Source: Pseudo-nitzschia pungens
Lineage: Eukaryota; Bacillariophyta; Bacillariophyceae; Bacillariales; Bacillariaceae
NCBI GenBank assembly: GCA_037355855.1
Contig: CM074759.1
Location: 6,200,001-6,264,000 of the forward strand
Direction: 5' to 3'
DNA: 64,000 nucleotides
In this document: piece by piece, positions 45,101-54,230 of the stretch
How the letters are laid out: each line of letters opens with the position of its first letter
Position numbering within the stretch: the stretch's first letter is position 1
The notes under the pieces: generated by a model
What the model was told of the DNA's origin: nothing
Database searches by the model: none
Seen by the model: the letters and a program-made list of their open reading frames with translations, nothing else
Translations under genes and position numbers: made by a program

Positions 45101-47984
45101 TGGCAATAATCCCACCAGCCCATCGGTCAAGAGCTCCCTGAAAATCAACAGCCAATTCCTCACCAGATGTTGAGGAATCAGAGCCAGCACAAAACAAATC
45201 TGTGTCATCCACAAAGGCAAAACCCACAAGAGAAACCAGTTGCAGTGACAAAGAAGTGATAAGATGGACACCATGCCCAGCCTGTTGCATCATTCGGAAG
45301 ACAATGGTTGACACCAAGGCCCAAAGAGTTGGACCAATACCATTGCCTTGGCCACAACCACTGAGAGGAACTGGTTCATCACCATACACAGGGCCAGAAC
45401 GACCAAAACCAGTTTTGATGTGGTGCTTAGCATGTTGCAGAGTAGAAAGAAGAACTTCACACACATGTGCAGGAACACCAAAGCTCTGGAGAGTGAGACC
45501 TGCAATGGGATGAGAGATTCTATCATAACAGCCCTTGGCATCATTCATAGCAACAGCACCGGATCTGCGCTTCTGCCTCAACACATCACAGATGAGCTTC
45601 TTGTTCAAGCAGGTGTTGATGGCCTTGTGGTGTTTCCTGCTTCCATGTTGATCAACCGCCACTGCATTGGCACGTTCAGCATGGGCAAGAATGCGTCTGC
45701 CAATCATCTTGTTGTTGATTTGGAACTCAGGAGACATTAACTGGATGAGTCGCATCTTATCCACTCTATATTCACCAGGTTTCTTGAATATCTCAACATC
45801 CGTGATGACCTGCCAGGCAGAAGGAGAGAAGCCAACAATCAATGGGACGGATCTCAGTAGAGTGTCAAACTTATTCAACTGGGGATCCAGGGCAAAAGCC
45901 TTGTGGTGGGCAAAACTCAAACAAGAAGGTTCACTTGCTGTGCGTTCCCTCTGGTGTTTCCAGGCAGCAGCATTGTCAGCTGGACACACTGAATAGTCAA
46001 AGGGAGGCAAACTCAGAATAGAGGCAGGGACTTTGAGACAAGAAAGAAATTCAGACAGGTATTTGTCAGTGGCAGGAGGAGGATTATATGTGCCATCAAG
46101 AACTTGAGCAGAAGCATGGGCTGTGCCGAGGTAGCCAAAATCTTGAATGAAGGAGGGAGTCATGGAGGGAGTGCCAAGACACTGCTGTTGACGCCGGACA
46201 TTGGATTCAGCCATAGCTGGAACCATAGTGGACTGGGACTCCAAGACCTGTTCAGCACCATCAGGGCCAACTGCAATAGCTCTCAAGACAGCTGACTTGT
46301 TGACACGTCCCCGAATAGACCTAGCAGCAAGGCCAAGCTCTCTTTGAAGACGTTCCCTGCGCATCCGGGCACGAATCTGGGAAGCATTCTGGTTGTGAGG
46401 TTTGCCTTCAGCAAGAAGTGCATCCACCAGGCCTTGATTGAAGGAGTCTCTCCAAGAGGGGGCCAATTTTTTCACTGCCCGGTATTGTCTGTAAGCTTGT
46501 TTCAGATGGAGGAGAGCACTTGAAAGATCACTGTGTTCTCCTTTGTAGAGAGAAAGCTTGCAGGCCAACCTTTTCAAAACAGTATGACTGGTGGACACAC
46601 CCTGTCTCAACTTAACAACACGCCGCCAAAAGTCAATGGTATCACGATAGACCTGCAGCTTAGGTGACCATGGAACCAGACCAGCTCTTGTGTGGCAAAG
46701 GTTTTGTTCAACAGAGAGCCTGAGAGAGGTGGAGGTTTCATGGAGGACTTCATATGTGGTGATGAGATCAGCGCGCACAGAAATATCCCCAGACTGAAAC
46801 TGAGCCAGGAGGTGTTCCAGCTTAGCTTGGAGAGAAAAAACTCCAGCCTTGAGAAAGCTGTGCCTGACACGCTTGAAATACCGTTGGCGCAGATGTGGGT
46901 GGGAGGACTGGAGTTTGGAATGAGAGAAGCTCACGGGAGGTGGCAGGTGTTTACCCATGAGGCTGCAATTACAGACTTCAATCCACAGCATTCTGTGGTC
47001 AGATTCCATACCATAGGCGCCACCAAACGGACAATACCCAGCCCTGAGAACATCAACATTCTCAGAGACCCAAATGGCATCAATTGGTGTTCTGGTAGTG
47101 TTGCGGTTGTGAGTGGCAGGAGGAGAAGACTGACGATGAAGGGTAAGAATGGCATCTCTGAAACCAAGAGCCTTGAGCTCAAAAGACAAGCCATCAGTCC
47201 GAACATCAGCATTTTGATCAATCCCAAGAATGACCTGGTCACCTGCACCCAGACAGACCTGAAGGGCAGCAGTCAAATCCCTGTGAAAGAGAATGCATGG
47301 GTTGGGACTGAAAAGATTTTCAGCTGCTTGAAAGTATCGGTACTGTTGATTCCAGACGGAACCAAGGTCCCTGTCATTTTCAACAGGGCAGTAAGCAGAA
47401 AACATAGTGACAGTGTAGCCATCCCTGCCCTGAAACTTGACAAAGGACCATCTCCCAAGACCAGAGGGATCAGCCCCATGGGCAATCTTGTGGGAACTGA
47501 ACAGTTGATCAATGGAAAACCCTGTACCACCAGGCTGAAGCCATGAACAGTCAGAAGCTTCATGCTTGTTGTTGGCAAGGTAGGAAAAACTTGAGGGACA
47601 GACATTCTTCATGCGCCTATTAAAAAGATCACAGGGCAGGAGTTTGGATTCATTCAAACAATGTTCAGCAAGAAGCGCCACACTGGCGTTACTCTTGACA
47701 AATTGACGGGAGTTGTGCTTGGACCTGGACATAAAGGCAGCTCTACGCTGGGGTCCAATGTTTTGGAAGGTGATGATGGTGGAATTAGATGATGGAGCGT
47801 GAGGAAAGGAATGACCAAAACTGTCAGAATCCTTAGCAGCAAGAGAGTCTCCATGAAGAGTTAATTGGACAAACTGAGAGACAGAGGAAGAGGCGGAGGA
47901 GGAAAAGGGAGAAACAGTAGAAGCAGTGATGGGATTTGGAGTGGAGGGCATCCCATCAAACCTCATACCAGAAGAGCTAACCAT
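42144..47984 (-). CDS. LINE ORF2: endonuclease, reverse transcriptase, RNase H
   Basis: A 1,946-residue frame from the ATG at 47984; the frame is open further to an ATG at 48056. Numbering below is from 48056. Endonuclease (exo-endo-phosphatase fold) at about 90-365: ITFQNIG at the start, LGIDQNAD and the final SDHRMLWIEV. Reverse transcriptase at about 770-1050: a fingers motif with NDAKGCYDRI and the catalytic FVDDTDLF near 947. RNase H at about 1474-1620: VCDGSFD, YRSELAGIIG, LDGDTAL and NHQVDSMAK give the D-E-D-D set. The C terminus has CPLCDADNEKVSHVLSC near 1740, a zinc-binding motif usual for this kind of LINE. The enzyme nicks the target and copies its own RNA there. No stops interrupt it. 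Confidence 0.92.
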   Translation of the reverse strand: MVSSSGMRFDGMPSTPNPITASTVSPFSSSASSSVSQFVQLTLHGDSLAAKDSDSFGHSFPHAPSSNSTIITFQNIGPQRRAAFMSRSKHNSRQFVKSNASVALLAEHCLNESKLLPCDLFNRRMKNVCPSSFSYLANNKHEASDCSWLQPGGTGFSIDQLFSSHKIAHGADPSGLGRWSFVKFQGRDGYTVTMFSAYCPVENDRDLGSVWNQQYRYFQAAENLFSPNPCILFHRDLTAALQVCLGAGDQVILGIDQNADVRTDGLSFELKALGFRDAILTLHRQSSPPATHNRNTTRTPIDAIWVSENVDVLRAGYCPFGGAYGMESDHRMLWIEVCNCSLMGKHLPPPVSFSHSKLQSSHPHLRQRYFKRVRHSFLKAGVFSLQAKLEHLLAQFQSGDISVRADLITTYEVLHETSTSLRLSVEQNLCHTRAGLVPWSPKLQVYRDTIDFWRRVVKLRQGVSTSHTVLKRLACKLSLYKGEHSDLSSALLHLKQAYRQYRAVKKLAPSWRDSFNQGLVDALLAEGKPHNQNASQIRARMRRERLQRELGLAARSIRGRVNKSAVLRAIAVGPDGAEQVLESQSTMVPAMAESNVRRQQQCLGTPSMTPSFIQDFGYLGTAHASAQVLDGTYNPPPATDKYLSEFLSCLKVPASILSLPPFDYSVCPADNAAAWKHQRERTASEPSCLSFAHHKAFALDPQLNKFDTLLRSVPLIVGFSPSAWQVITDVEIFKKPGEYRVDKMRLIQLMSPEFQINNKMIGRRILAHAERANAVAVDQHGSRKHHKAINTCLNKKLICDVLRQKRRSGAVAMNDAKGCYDRISHPIAGLTLQSFGVPAHVCEVLLSTLQHAKHHIKTGFGRSGPVYGDEPVPLSGCGQGNGIGPTLWALVSTIVFRMMQQAGHGVHLITSLSLQLVSLVGFAFVDDTDLFCAGSDSSTSGEELAVDFQGALDRWAGGIIATGGAIEPAKSFCYLIDFKWNGSGWDYRSIADMPGDFSVADKNGNRATLDRFEVDHADKTLGVFISMDGNEEAQIAHMKSQSQSFGSQLKASKCEKRASLYTFKYSFMKSVEYPMPVTQLDEATWTKIIHPALVPVLNKAGMSQTFPRHVFYGPSLYQGFGFIHPYLLQEFSHIATLFQESVRSSQTGRILRLTAESLRLELGIPLHLGVTPFHPFASYVTPCWYKHVWKFFSVHPVSLFEDFPDLPLLRSNDCYLMHAFVNAGFRGADLSLLNHMRMSLKAISLADICTPDGKRLSPMAFQLISSNHLRDHLDWPRCPPSWPPAAKRLWTKALQTCFLPPCPPPAARALAPSFHLGPWLSPQTASLWPWFLSPSTNRIFFKTSTGWTVSTSQGRGRYRVTAELLSDKPACADVLVCPVICGQVVRVVGSSAFVSEPPDKDPLEYNPFDSLPDSPADAFDSLCASPRVLLHKYSLPQAGCQTLVDAIQNGTASAVCDGSFDPDLLRGTSAFILSPNTSTKTASLFLTGCNFVSGSPEDQSSYRSELAGIIGVLTCCTALVNLFDIASGSITIALDGDTALKQAQGSWPLVISQKSFDYVYVIRNMISALPISVHFQWVQGHQAGIFLDWWALRNHQVDSMAKAFLSVHRASAHHYPRLVFEPWAFSLNGCKCSRFDQNALHVAISGPPLLKYWQTHHDIPIPQPVLGSIHWCAHLSAFKRLPPGMQRWFVKFASGCIGVGNQLLHYQYQDHSRCPLCDADNEKVSHVLSCKDPGAVRHSVSAFTGPLQKRLEVEQTDPSLAVAIVDLLTRVRKGQRIYPSSYSLAIASAVRAQRTIGWHNWLLGRWSPRWYQIQADYYSHIGSKRSPKRWATAIIHQFFLTSWDLWTYRNERLHGPGGTLDAEQHQSLDASITSELAIGTAGALPQSHSLLQTPFQVLQGYTLTAKRQWLATIHLARKQYAAPVPPVQPYQQEAALLRAWLTGPQG

Positions 47985-50934
47985 GATCAGAAGGAAACCC
48001 AGTCTGTCGCAGGGATGGAAGAGTTGCCGGAGCTGATTTGGTGGAAACATTGGCATGGCTCAAATCACTGACACTAGCATCATGGCTGGAGGAGAATGCA
48101 ATTGCAGCAACTCCAAGCCTCAATGCAGAGGCTGCGTCTTCTCCACCACCGGCAGCAGGAACTGCAGTTGAGGAATCAGGAGAGGCCACAGGGAGGTCAC
48201 CGGCCATGGCATTCTGGGAAGGGTCAGGAACTGCAGGGGGAACTTCAGGAGGAATACCAGGAGAGGCATCAGCCTTGGCAACATTGGAAGGATCACCTCC
48301 AGTAGGAACACCACCTACAGGAGCTGAAGCCTGGACATCAGTGAGATTGGAAGTACCGGTTGCTAAAGTATCCATGGATTGAGAATCATCAAATCCGCCA
48401 CCACCACTGTCAGCACGGGCTTGGAGGTTAAAGTGCAGATCCAGATCAAAGGTGAGGTCTGGGGCAAGGTCAACTGACAAGTCATCATCAACAAGTTCCC
48501 AATCTCTTGCATCCCCATCACCAAAAAAGGGAAGAGAGTCATCCTGCATTGGATCTGCAGCAGGTTCAGTTTCCACAACACAATTGGCAGCAGCATCCCA
48601 ATGGTAGGCTTCCATTTCAGTCAAGCACTCTGAAGAGAACCATTGTCGAACACAAGAACCATAATGAGCTTCCAGTATAATAGGCAGGAAAGACAACATG
48701 GCCATTGCTTCAGCCTTGGTAGTGATATTGTACAAAGCAAGGATCTCGCCTCGGTATGAACTGGTATCGACAGAAAGAAACAGAGGCCATGACCAATTGT
48801 CACGGGTTCTGATACCCAGAAGCACACTGCGCAGTGTCTTCAAACCCAGCCCTTGGCCCAGGTCAACTGGAAGATCAAGATCAACTACCCCCAGAACAGG
48901 AGCAGTTTCATGGCTCTCAACAAATTTAGCTTGGCGGTGCTTAGCCTGGCGAACAGTCTTGAGCTTGGAGGGGGGAAGAGGTCTGTCAGAAGGATTGGTA
49001 GCTGTCTCAATAAACTTGTAGAATTTACCATCAGGGAGAGAGGCAATGTCTGAAGGTTTGCAACGATTGAACTGGGCTTTGAGGAGCTTAACAGTTTGGG
49101 CGCGCTTTGTTGCATCACATAAAACATGAGCAGCCAGAACCGGATTGGGATCAGGAGTTCTGGAGTTGTCAAGGCTGATATTCTTCCTGATAACAGCAAT
49201 AGGACACGCCTGAAACCTGGGATGAGTGTGAAGCAATTCGTTGTAGTGGTCAAGATCAAAACTCTGCATGTAAGATCCAAGGAGAAAGCCACATGTGACA
49301 ATAACTGGGGCCTGTATGTGGTCATATTTCAGGTCCATATCACGGTCTCTGAGCCTCTGGAGCAATTGTGCTGAAAAGAGTTTCTCCAGGGAAACACTGT
49401 GGCCCACAAAGAAGCGTAGATGAGGAGCAGTTCTACTGCGAAGCCAGAGCTGAGCAACATACAATTCCAAGGTCTTCCTGTCAGGAAGTGTCGTCCAAAA
49501 CTTGGTAACAGGCTTGGCCTTGGGATTGAGCCTGGCTCTGGAGGGGAAAACATACAACACCAGGCGCTTGTCAACAGTCCATAGAAGATCCAAAGCTTCC
49601 TTGAGAGACTTGAGCAGCTCATCATATAGTTCCCCAGGGCGTTGTGACATCAACCTTGGAAGGGACAGAGTGACATAAGAACTATGAGAACACTTGGTGC
49701 CAGCAGTGACATCCACTGGAGCTCTAGAATCACTGGAGCAAACCCCTCGGCGTTGGAGGAAATGCCCAGCAGAGGAGGACAAGACAGTAGCATCACCACC
49801 ACCAGGAAGAAAGGACACCGATTTGGAAGTGGAAGCATCATCAACTGCAGCTGGCGCAGGTGTAGGAGGTCGCTTCTTGAAATGCCAGTGGGAGCCAAGC
49901 ACCTGATTGGCTGCCAACCAAACTCTTCCTTCAGTGCTGGGCAAAAGGTTACCTTCACAATACAGGTCATCAAAACACTCAGGAGACATCTTGGCCAAAC
50001 CAATAAGACATCTCTTCAGAGCATGGCCTGAAGGTTGCTTGGTCCAGTCTGCAGAGGCTTGAAAGCAGAGTGAAGCAAGGGAAACCAGGGACTCCACAGA
50101 AGCAGTTCTCCACTCAGGGTTGTCAGGAAAAGCCTGAGCATATGCTGGAGGGATGGCAGACTGACAGACATCATGGATGGATTTCTTGTCATTCCCATCT
50201 TTCTTGCTGAAGAAGTGAGTGGGACTAGGACACCCAGTCCATAGCCGGAATCCTGCTGGAGTTTTACGAAGAGTGTGGATAGGGGTGGGAATGGAAGCAC
50301 GACCAGTAAAAGGCCCCTTACCGTAGAAGCACCAGAGGAAGGAATCTGAGTGAGCTTTGTTGGCAGCAGCCAGGGCTTTCTTGCGCAGGGCATGTCGCTC
50401 TGCAGACGGTGTGTCAGAAAGAAATGCAAGAGTAGCTTGTTTCAGACTAGACTTGGAAGGAGAGACCTTGGAAGGAGGGTGCGTAGAGTCTGAGGGCTCA
50501 GAGCCTGGCTGGCCATCCCTAGACGTCGCACTGTTGGACTTTCCATTGTTGGGCTTCCCACTGTTGGACGTCCCACTGTTGGAATTTCCACTGTTGGGCT
50601 TCCCACTGTTGGACTTCCCACTGTCAGACGTCCCATTGTCGGACTGCCCACTGCCTGAATGCCCTGTGTCTGAATGCCCAGTGCCTGACTGCTCAGTGCT
50701 CATATCAACATCATCTAGTGCACCAGTAGACACAGCAGAAGTGAAGGACATATCATCATCAGAAGGGAGTGAATCCCTAGCTGTACGGGGAGAGGGAGGG
50801 GGAGAGGGAGTAGCCTGAAGAACGGAACCAGCAGGTAGTCGGCGGGAAGGGGTCCCCGTAAAGGCGCGTTTGTTTGAAGGAGTGTTAGCCAAGGTAGACC
50901 TTTTTCGCCTGGAAGCTGGCGGGGGGAGAGGCAT
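47977..50934 (-). CDS. LINE ORF1 protein
   Basis: 985 residues from the ATG at 50934; the frame is open upstream to a GTG at 51189, but that part is Cys/Leu-rich and looks untranslated. The N terminus is basic and Ser/Pro-rich (SRRKRSTLANTPSNKRAF). A run of about 11 pentapeptide units (SGKSN, SGTSN, SGKPN types) follows, from a 15-bp minisatellite at 50529-50700. The middle part (about residues 380-700) is a folded region of unknown family with VLYVFPSRARLNPKAKPV and SYMQSFDLDHYNELL. The C terminus is acidic and Ser/Pro/Gly-rich. ORF1 proteins of LINEs bind their RNA, but no zinc knuckle or RRM is evident here. It ends in ...CATGGTTAG, whose ATG starts ORF2. Confidence 0.82.
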   Translation of the reverse strand: MPLPPPASRRKRSTLANTPSNKRAFTGTPSRRLPAGSVLQATPSPPPSPRTARDSLPSDDDMSFTSAVSTGALDDVDMSTEQSGTGHSDTGHSGSGQSDNGTSDSGKSNSGKPNSGNSNSGTSNSGKPNNGKSNSATSRDGQPGSEPSDSTHPPSKVSPSKSSLKQATLAFLSDTPSAERHALRKKALAAANKAHSDSFLWCFYGKGPFTGRASIPTPIHTLRKTPAGFRLWTGCPSPTHFFSKKDGNDKKSIHDVCQSAIPPAYAQAFPDNPEWRTASVESLVSLASLCFQASADWTKQPSGHALKRCLIGLAKMSPECFDDLYCEGNLLPSTEGRVWLAANQVLGSHWHFKKRPPTPAPAAVDDASTSKSVSFLPGGGDATVLSSSAGHFLQRRGVCSSDSRAPVDVTAGTKCSHSSYVTLSLPRLMSQRPGELYDELLKSLKEALDLLWTVDKRLVLYVFPSRARLNPKAKPVTKFWTTLPDRKTLELYVAQLWLRSRTAPHLRFFVGHSVSLEKLFSAQLLQRLRDRDMDLKYDHIQAPVIVTCGFLLGSYMQSFDLDHYNELLHTHPRFQACPIAVIRKNISLDNSRTPDPNPVLAAHVLCDATKRAQTVKLLKAQFNRCKPSDIASLPDGKFYKFIETATNPSDRPLPPSKLKTVRQAKHRQAKFVESHETAPVLGVVDLDLPVDLGQGLGLKTLRSVLLGIRTRDNWSWPLFLSVDTSSYRGEILALYNITTKAEAMAMLSFLPIILEAHYGSCVRQWFSSECLTEMEAYHWDAAANCVVETEPAADPMQDDSLPFFGDGDARDWELVDDDLSVDLAPDLTFDLDLHFNLQARADSGGGGFDDSQSMDTLATGTSNLTDVQASAPVGGVPTGGDPSNVAKADASPGIPPEVPPAVPDPSQNAMAGDLPVASPDSSTAVPAAGGGEDAASALRLGVAAIAFSSSHDASVSDLSHANVSTKSAPATLPSLRQTGFPSDHG
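50529..50700. repeat. 15-bp minisatellite in LINE ORF1
   Basis: Roughly 11 units of CCACTGTTGGACTTC type. On the minus strand it codes the SNSGK-like pentapeptide repeat and keeps the reading frame. Confidence 0.88.
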
Positions 50935-51339
50935 GGTGGGGCGAGGATCGTCTGAATAGGCGTGTTGGCTCGGGCGCTGGTAGGCTGTCAGAAGCACCGG
51001 TTGAGGGCAGATCAACAGCAGAAAAACCACCAGTTGAATGCAGAAACAACAACAGAAACGCCGCTTAGGTGCAAAATTGTAGGCTGGGTAACAGGGTAGA
51101 GCAGCAACAACAGGTCCAACTTTGGGCTGGACAAGGAAAAGCTCCAGGGGAACCAAAAGAAAAGACTGGAGCACTACCAGAAGAGTCACGTTCGAAACCC
51201 ACAGAGGTGCTCTGGAGTTTCAGAATTTAGAATCCCAGTAGACCACTGCAAATCGTGTAGAAACTGCAGCAAATTGGCTTGTAGACTTGTAGGGACCACA
51301 GGGCAGCTGCTTGCGTAGAAACCAGGGGCTTTAGTAGGA

Positions 51340-52330
51340 ATACTTAGGGACCGGTGGATATCAATGGCAGGGCACACTTAAAAGGCTCAGGAGGGAACTT
51401 GAAGTTCAAACTCGCAAGTACTTATAAGTGGAAACAGTATCCAGGGGCAATTGGCTTGAAAATAGGTAGCTTGAGCGAGACACTTAGGGACCAGGGAAGC
51501 TGCTTGGAACAGGGACCAGGGAAACTGTAGTCTTGTATGTGTTCGACAACTTCAACTTGAAAAGACTTAACCTTGAAGAACGTAGAACGTTAGGGGGATA
51601 TCACGGAACAGAGCTGCTGTAGAATTCTACAGGGAAAATTCTGGTAGTTCTGTCCAGAGTTGCGGGCAAATGGAATAGAAGTACCACTTTTGGCCCTGTA
51701 GAATTTACGTAGAGGGGGGAAATGGAAACAGTATCCAGGGGCAATTGGCTTGAAAACAGGGACCTTGAGCGAGACACTTAGGGACCAGGGAAGCTGCTTG
51801 CTTGAAAACAGGGGCTTTAGTAGAAACACCTAGGGACCAGAGGGAGGCTTGTGTCTTGAAAACAGTGTCGAACTTGAAGTTCAAGTTGGGGTTGCTTAAT
51901 AGCGAAAACACTTAGGGATCAGGGAACTCGCGAACACTTAGGGACCAGGGAAATTGTAGTCTTGAAAACAAGGGGCTGTAGTAGCTGTAGTAGCTGTAGT
52001 CTTGGAAACAAGAGTGCAATAAGTAGGAGGTACTTAGGGATCGGTTGGGCTTGGCTTGAAAACAGGTGTAGTAGGGGGAGCCTTAAGCAAAAACACTTAG
52101 GGACTAGGGGGCTTGGCTAGGAAACAGGGGTACTCTTAAGTGATAAACACTTAAGGAGCGGTGGGCAATTGGCTTGAAAATAAAGGGGGAACTGGAAGAT
52201 ATGCTCGCGCGAACTTGCAAGTACTTAAGGATCAGCGCGTAGGAACCTTCTAGAAGGGGGGTGTATATGTGTTCGATCTTGAAGAATGTAGAACGTTAAG
52301 TGGGTTCGACCTTGAAGAATGTAGAACGTT
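51340..52330 (-). repeat. repeat array in the LINE 5' UTR
   Basis: A 16-bp unit CACTTAGGGACCAGGG (plus sense) and close variants recur about ten times. A longer block starting TGGAAACAGTATCCAGGGG is duplicated 294 bp apart (51429 and 51723). TTGAAGAATGTAGAACGTTAAG is doubled at about 52276 and 52310. The array looks like promoter monomers of the kind known from some LINEs; a promoter role is inferred. Confidence 0.7.
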
Positions 52331-52759
52331 AAGTGGCTATCACTTAAGGGGCTTGGAAGACTGTATAGCGTTAAATAATAAGGTAGCTTGAAAACAGATC
52401 GAAAAACAAACCGAGCTCGGAGACAAACTGAGTGTGGAGACTAACCGGAGCAGAGCTGCTGTAGAATTAGTACTGGGCTTGCTGTAGAAAATTATGTGTC
52501 CTTGTTTGCTTGTGTTGCTGCCGAATCGATCGACCGACCGACAGGAAACAAGGAACCAAAGCAACCAAAGGAAGCAAGGAGCAGCCAAACAAACAGCAGA
52601 ATCAGATAGGGGAGGTCTCTGTTAATAGGTATAGTGCTTGGTTTTGTTGTAGGAGCTTTAGAAGTGAGTGAGATATCAAAGGGGAAAGTTGTGTAGAAGT
52701 CTACGTGTTTTAAGTACTGGAACATCGGAACGTCGGACAAAATGCGCGATGCGAAAATT

Positions 52760-52777
52760 GTGACAAGCGATCCCATG
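52760..52777. repeat. LINE target-site duplication, right copy
   Basis: Exact copy of 41826-41843, at the 5' end of the LINE. Confidence 0.9.
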
Positions 52778-53122
52778 CAGACTATTGGAATAGTTCCGTG
52801 TTGGAGAGCTTGCTCATGATCGAACGAGTTGCAGGAGCTATTGCAGGAGTAGCTCCCGGAATGAACGACCAAATGAATAAACGAGTTGCAGGAGCAGCGC
52901 GTTTCATTTTATTTCGGACCTACGATAGCGATTGGAGAAGCGTCCCTACGAATAAACGGAGTAGAACTGTTGCAGTTCTACAATTCCGGGGACAGCTTGC
53001 TCACGATTGAACGAACGGACCAGGAAGAAGCGCGCTTCAGATCTGGAATTACGTCCAAGCAGGACGTGAGTTGTACGAACAGCGTATACACAAGAACAGC
53101 TGAACCTCTCAGCTGAGTCATG
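52778..53122 (+). other. degenerate copia interior, right of the LINE
   Basis: No domain seen. GTTGCAGGAGCTATTGCAGG-like units repeat at 52829-52895. Confidence 0.4.
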
Positions 53123-53456
53123 TTAACCACGACGAATGAGCTGTATAAAGACAGCAACCAGTTCGGGGACCGGTATGGCCCAGATGAACTGAAAGCTCCG
53201 GATGATGGGTGTGCCTATACAAGGATCTACCAATGTACTCTGTGACGAAGAACCTGTTGTTAAGAACACTACCAGGCCCGATGACCCTTGCAACAAGAAG
53301 CACAACAGCGTTGCATATCACAAGTTAAGAGAGTCTATTGCTGCTGGCACAATTCGAATTGCAAAGGAGCTTGGCGAGACCAATATTGTTGACTTATCCA
53401 TCAAACTGTTGAATGGTCCAGCTTTGAAAGCCCACTGCGCTCGATGCATGTGGTAA
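53123..53456 (+). pseudogene. copia RNase H C-terminal remnant
   Basis: The frame 53202-53456 reads MMGVPIQGSTNVLCDEEPVV, then KNTTRPDDPCNKKHNSVAYH, REsIAAGTIRIAKE and ETNIVDLSIKLL. These are the last blocks of copia RNase H (the CDNESVV, KKHNAISYH, ETNLADAFTKLL pattern). The Asn and Asp variants and the missing upstream part mark it as dead. Confidence 0.7.
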
Positions 53457-54230
53457 TTGCTCCAGCTGCATTATTTGAAGTACTTTGATCTATGGCAAGC
53501 AGTGTGGACGCAATCTGTTATTTCGATGTCCCGGGGACAATGGTCCCGGGGACCGTAACTTCGCTTTTGATTACGATATCGATTACGAACGGTTCAAGCG
53601 CAACAGATTCGATTTCGATTGCAACCTTATTCCGATTACAACGTTTTGTTCGGACGCAACGTTTTTTCGGAACGCAGTTTTCAGCAGATTTCAAATTTTG
53701 ATTTCGATTACGGATATTTCGAACGCAGCGAATCTGGCAGTCCGAACGCAATGAATCTTTTCGGACACAACGAATCTCGATTTCGATTGAAACCTTGTTT
53801 CGGATGCAACCTCTGTTCAGACGCAGTGGACTTCGGCTCCGAGTCCGATTTCGGTTTTTATATGTGGAATTATATGTTACATGTTTGGGAGTCTCCGGCA
53901 CACCGGTTCCGGGGACTATAAACTTGAAAGACAATAGGCCGATTGATATGTCCTTATATGTGTTAAGGAATCGGACCAAGGGCAAAATGCCCTCCGGTCC
54001 ACACCCCTTTTTTTTTCTACCATAAATCGGCCGGGCCTCTGATAGAAGAACTGCAATATTTGGTGCAGTTTGACCTCTGACAAGTCACATGGACGCATCC
54101 CTGAATTTTGTTATGATCCATCCAAGTGTCCTGATACAGCAACAAGGTTTCTTGGTCTTCCCCTGGGAGTATCAGTTTCCGGGGACCATTGTGGTTGCTT
54201 ATACAGGCACTAGCATGAATCACGGGGACT
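53457..54230 (+). other. copia 3' internal region with short repeats
   Basis: TTCGGACGCAACG and GATTTCGATT units recur at 53560-53840. CCGGGGAC or ACGGGGAC occurs at least five times up to the LTR border, the last copy 3-9 bases before the LTR, where a polypurine primer would be expected. Confidence 0.5.

Larger units (their letters stand above)
41844..52759 (-). mobile_element. full-length LINE retrotransposon
   Basis: 10,916 bp between exact 18-bp target duplications. Minus strand: a 1.8-kb repeat-bearing 5' UTR, ORF1 (50934-47977), ORF2 (47984-42144) and a 300-bp 3' UTR ending in an ATT-rich tail (TATTATTATTAT) rather than poly(A). ORF2 has an apurinic-type endonuclease, reverse transcriptase, RNase H and a C-terminal Cys motif, which places it near the I-like or other RNase-H-bearing LINE clades. 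Both ORFs are open, so the copy may be active. It lies in the opposite orientation to the surrounding copia element. Confidence 0.93.
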
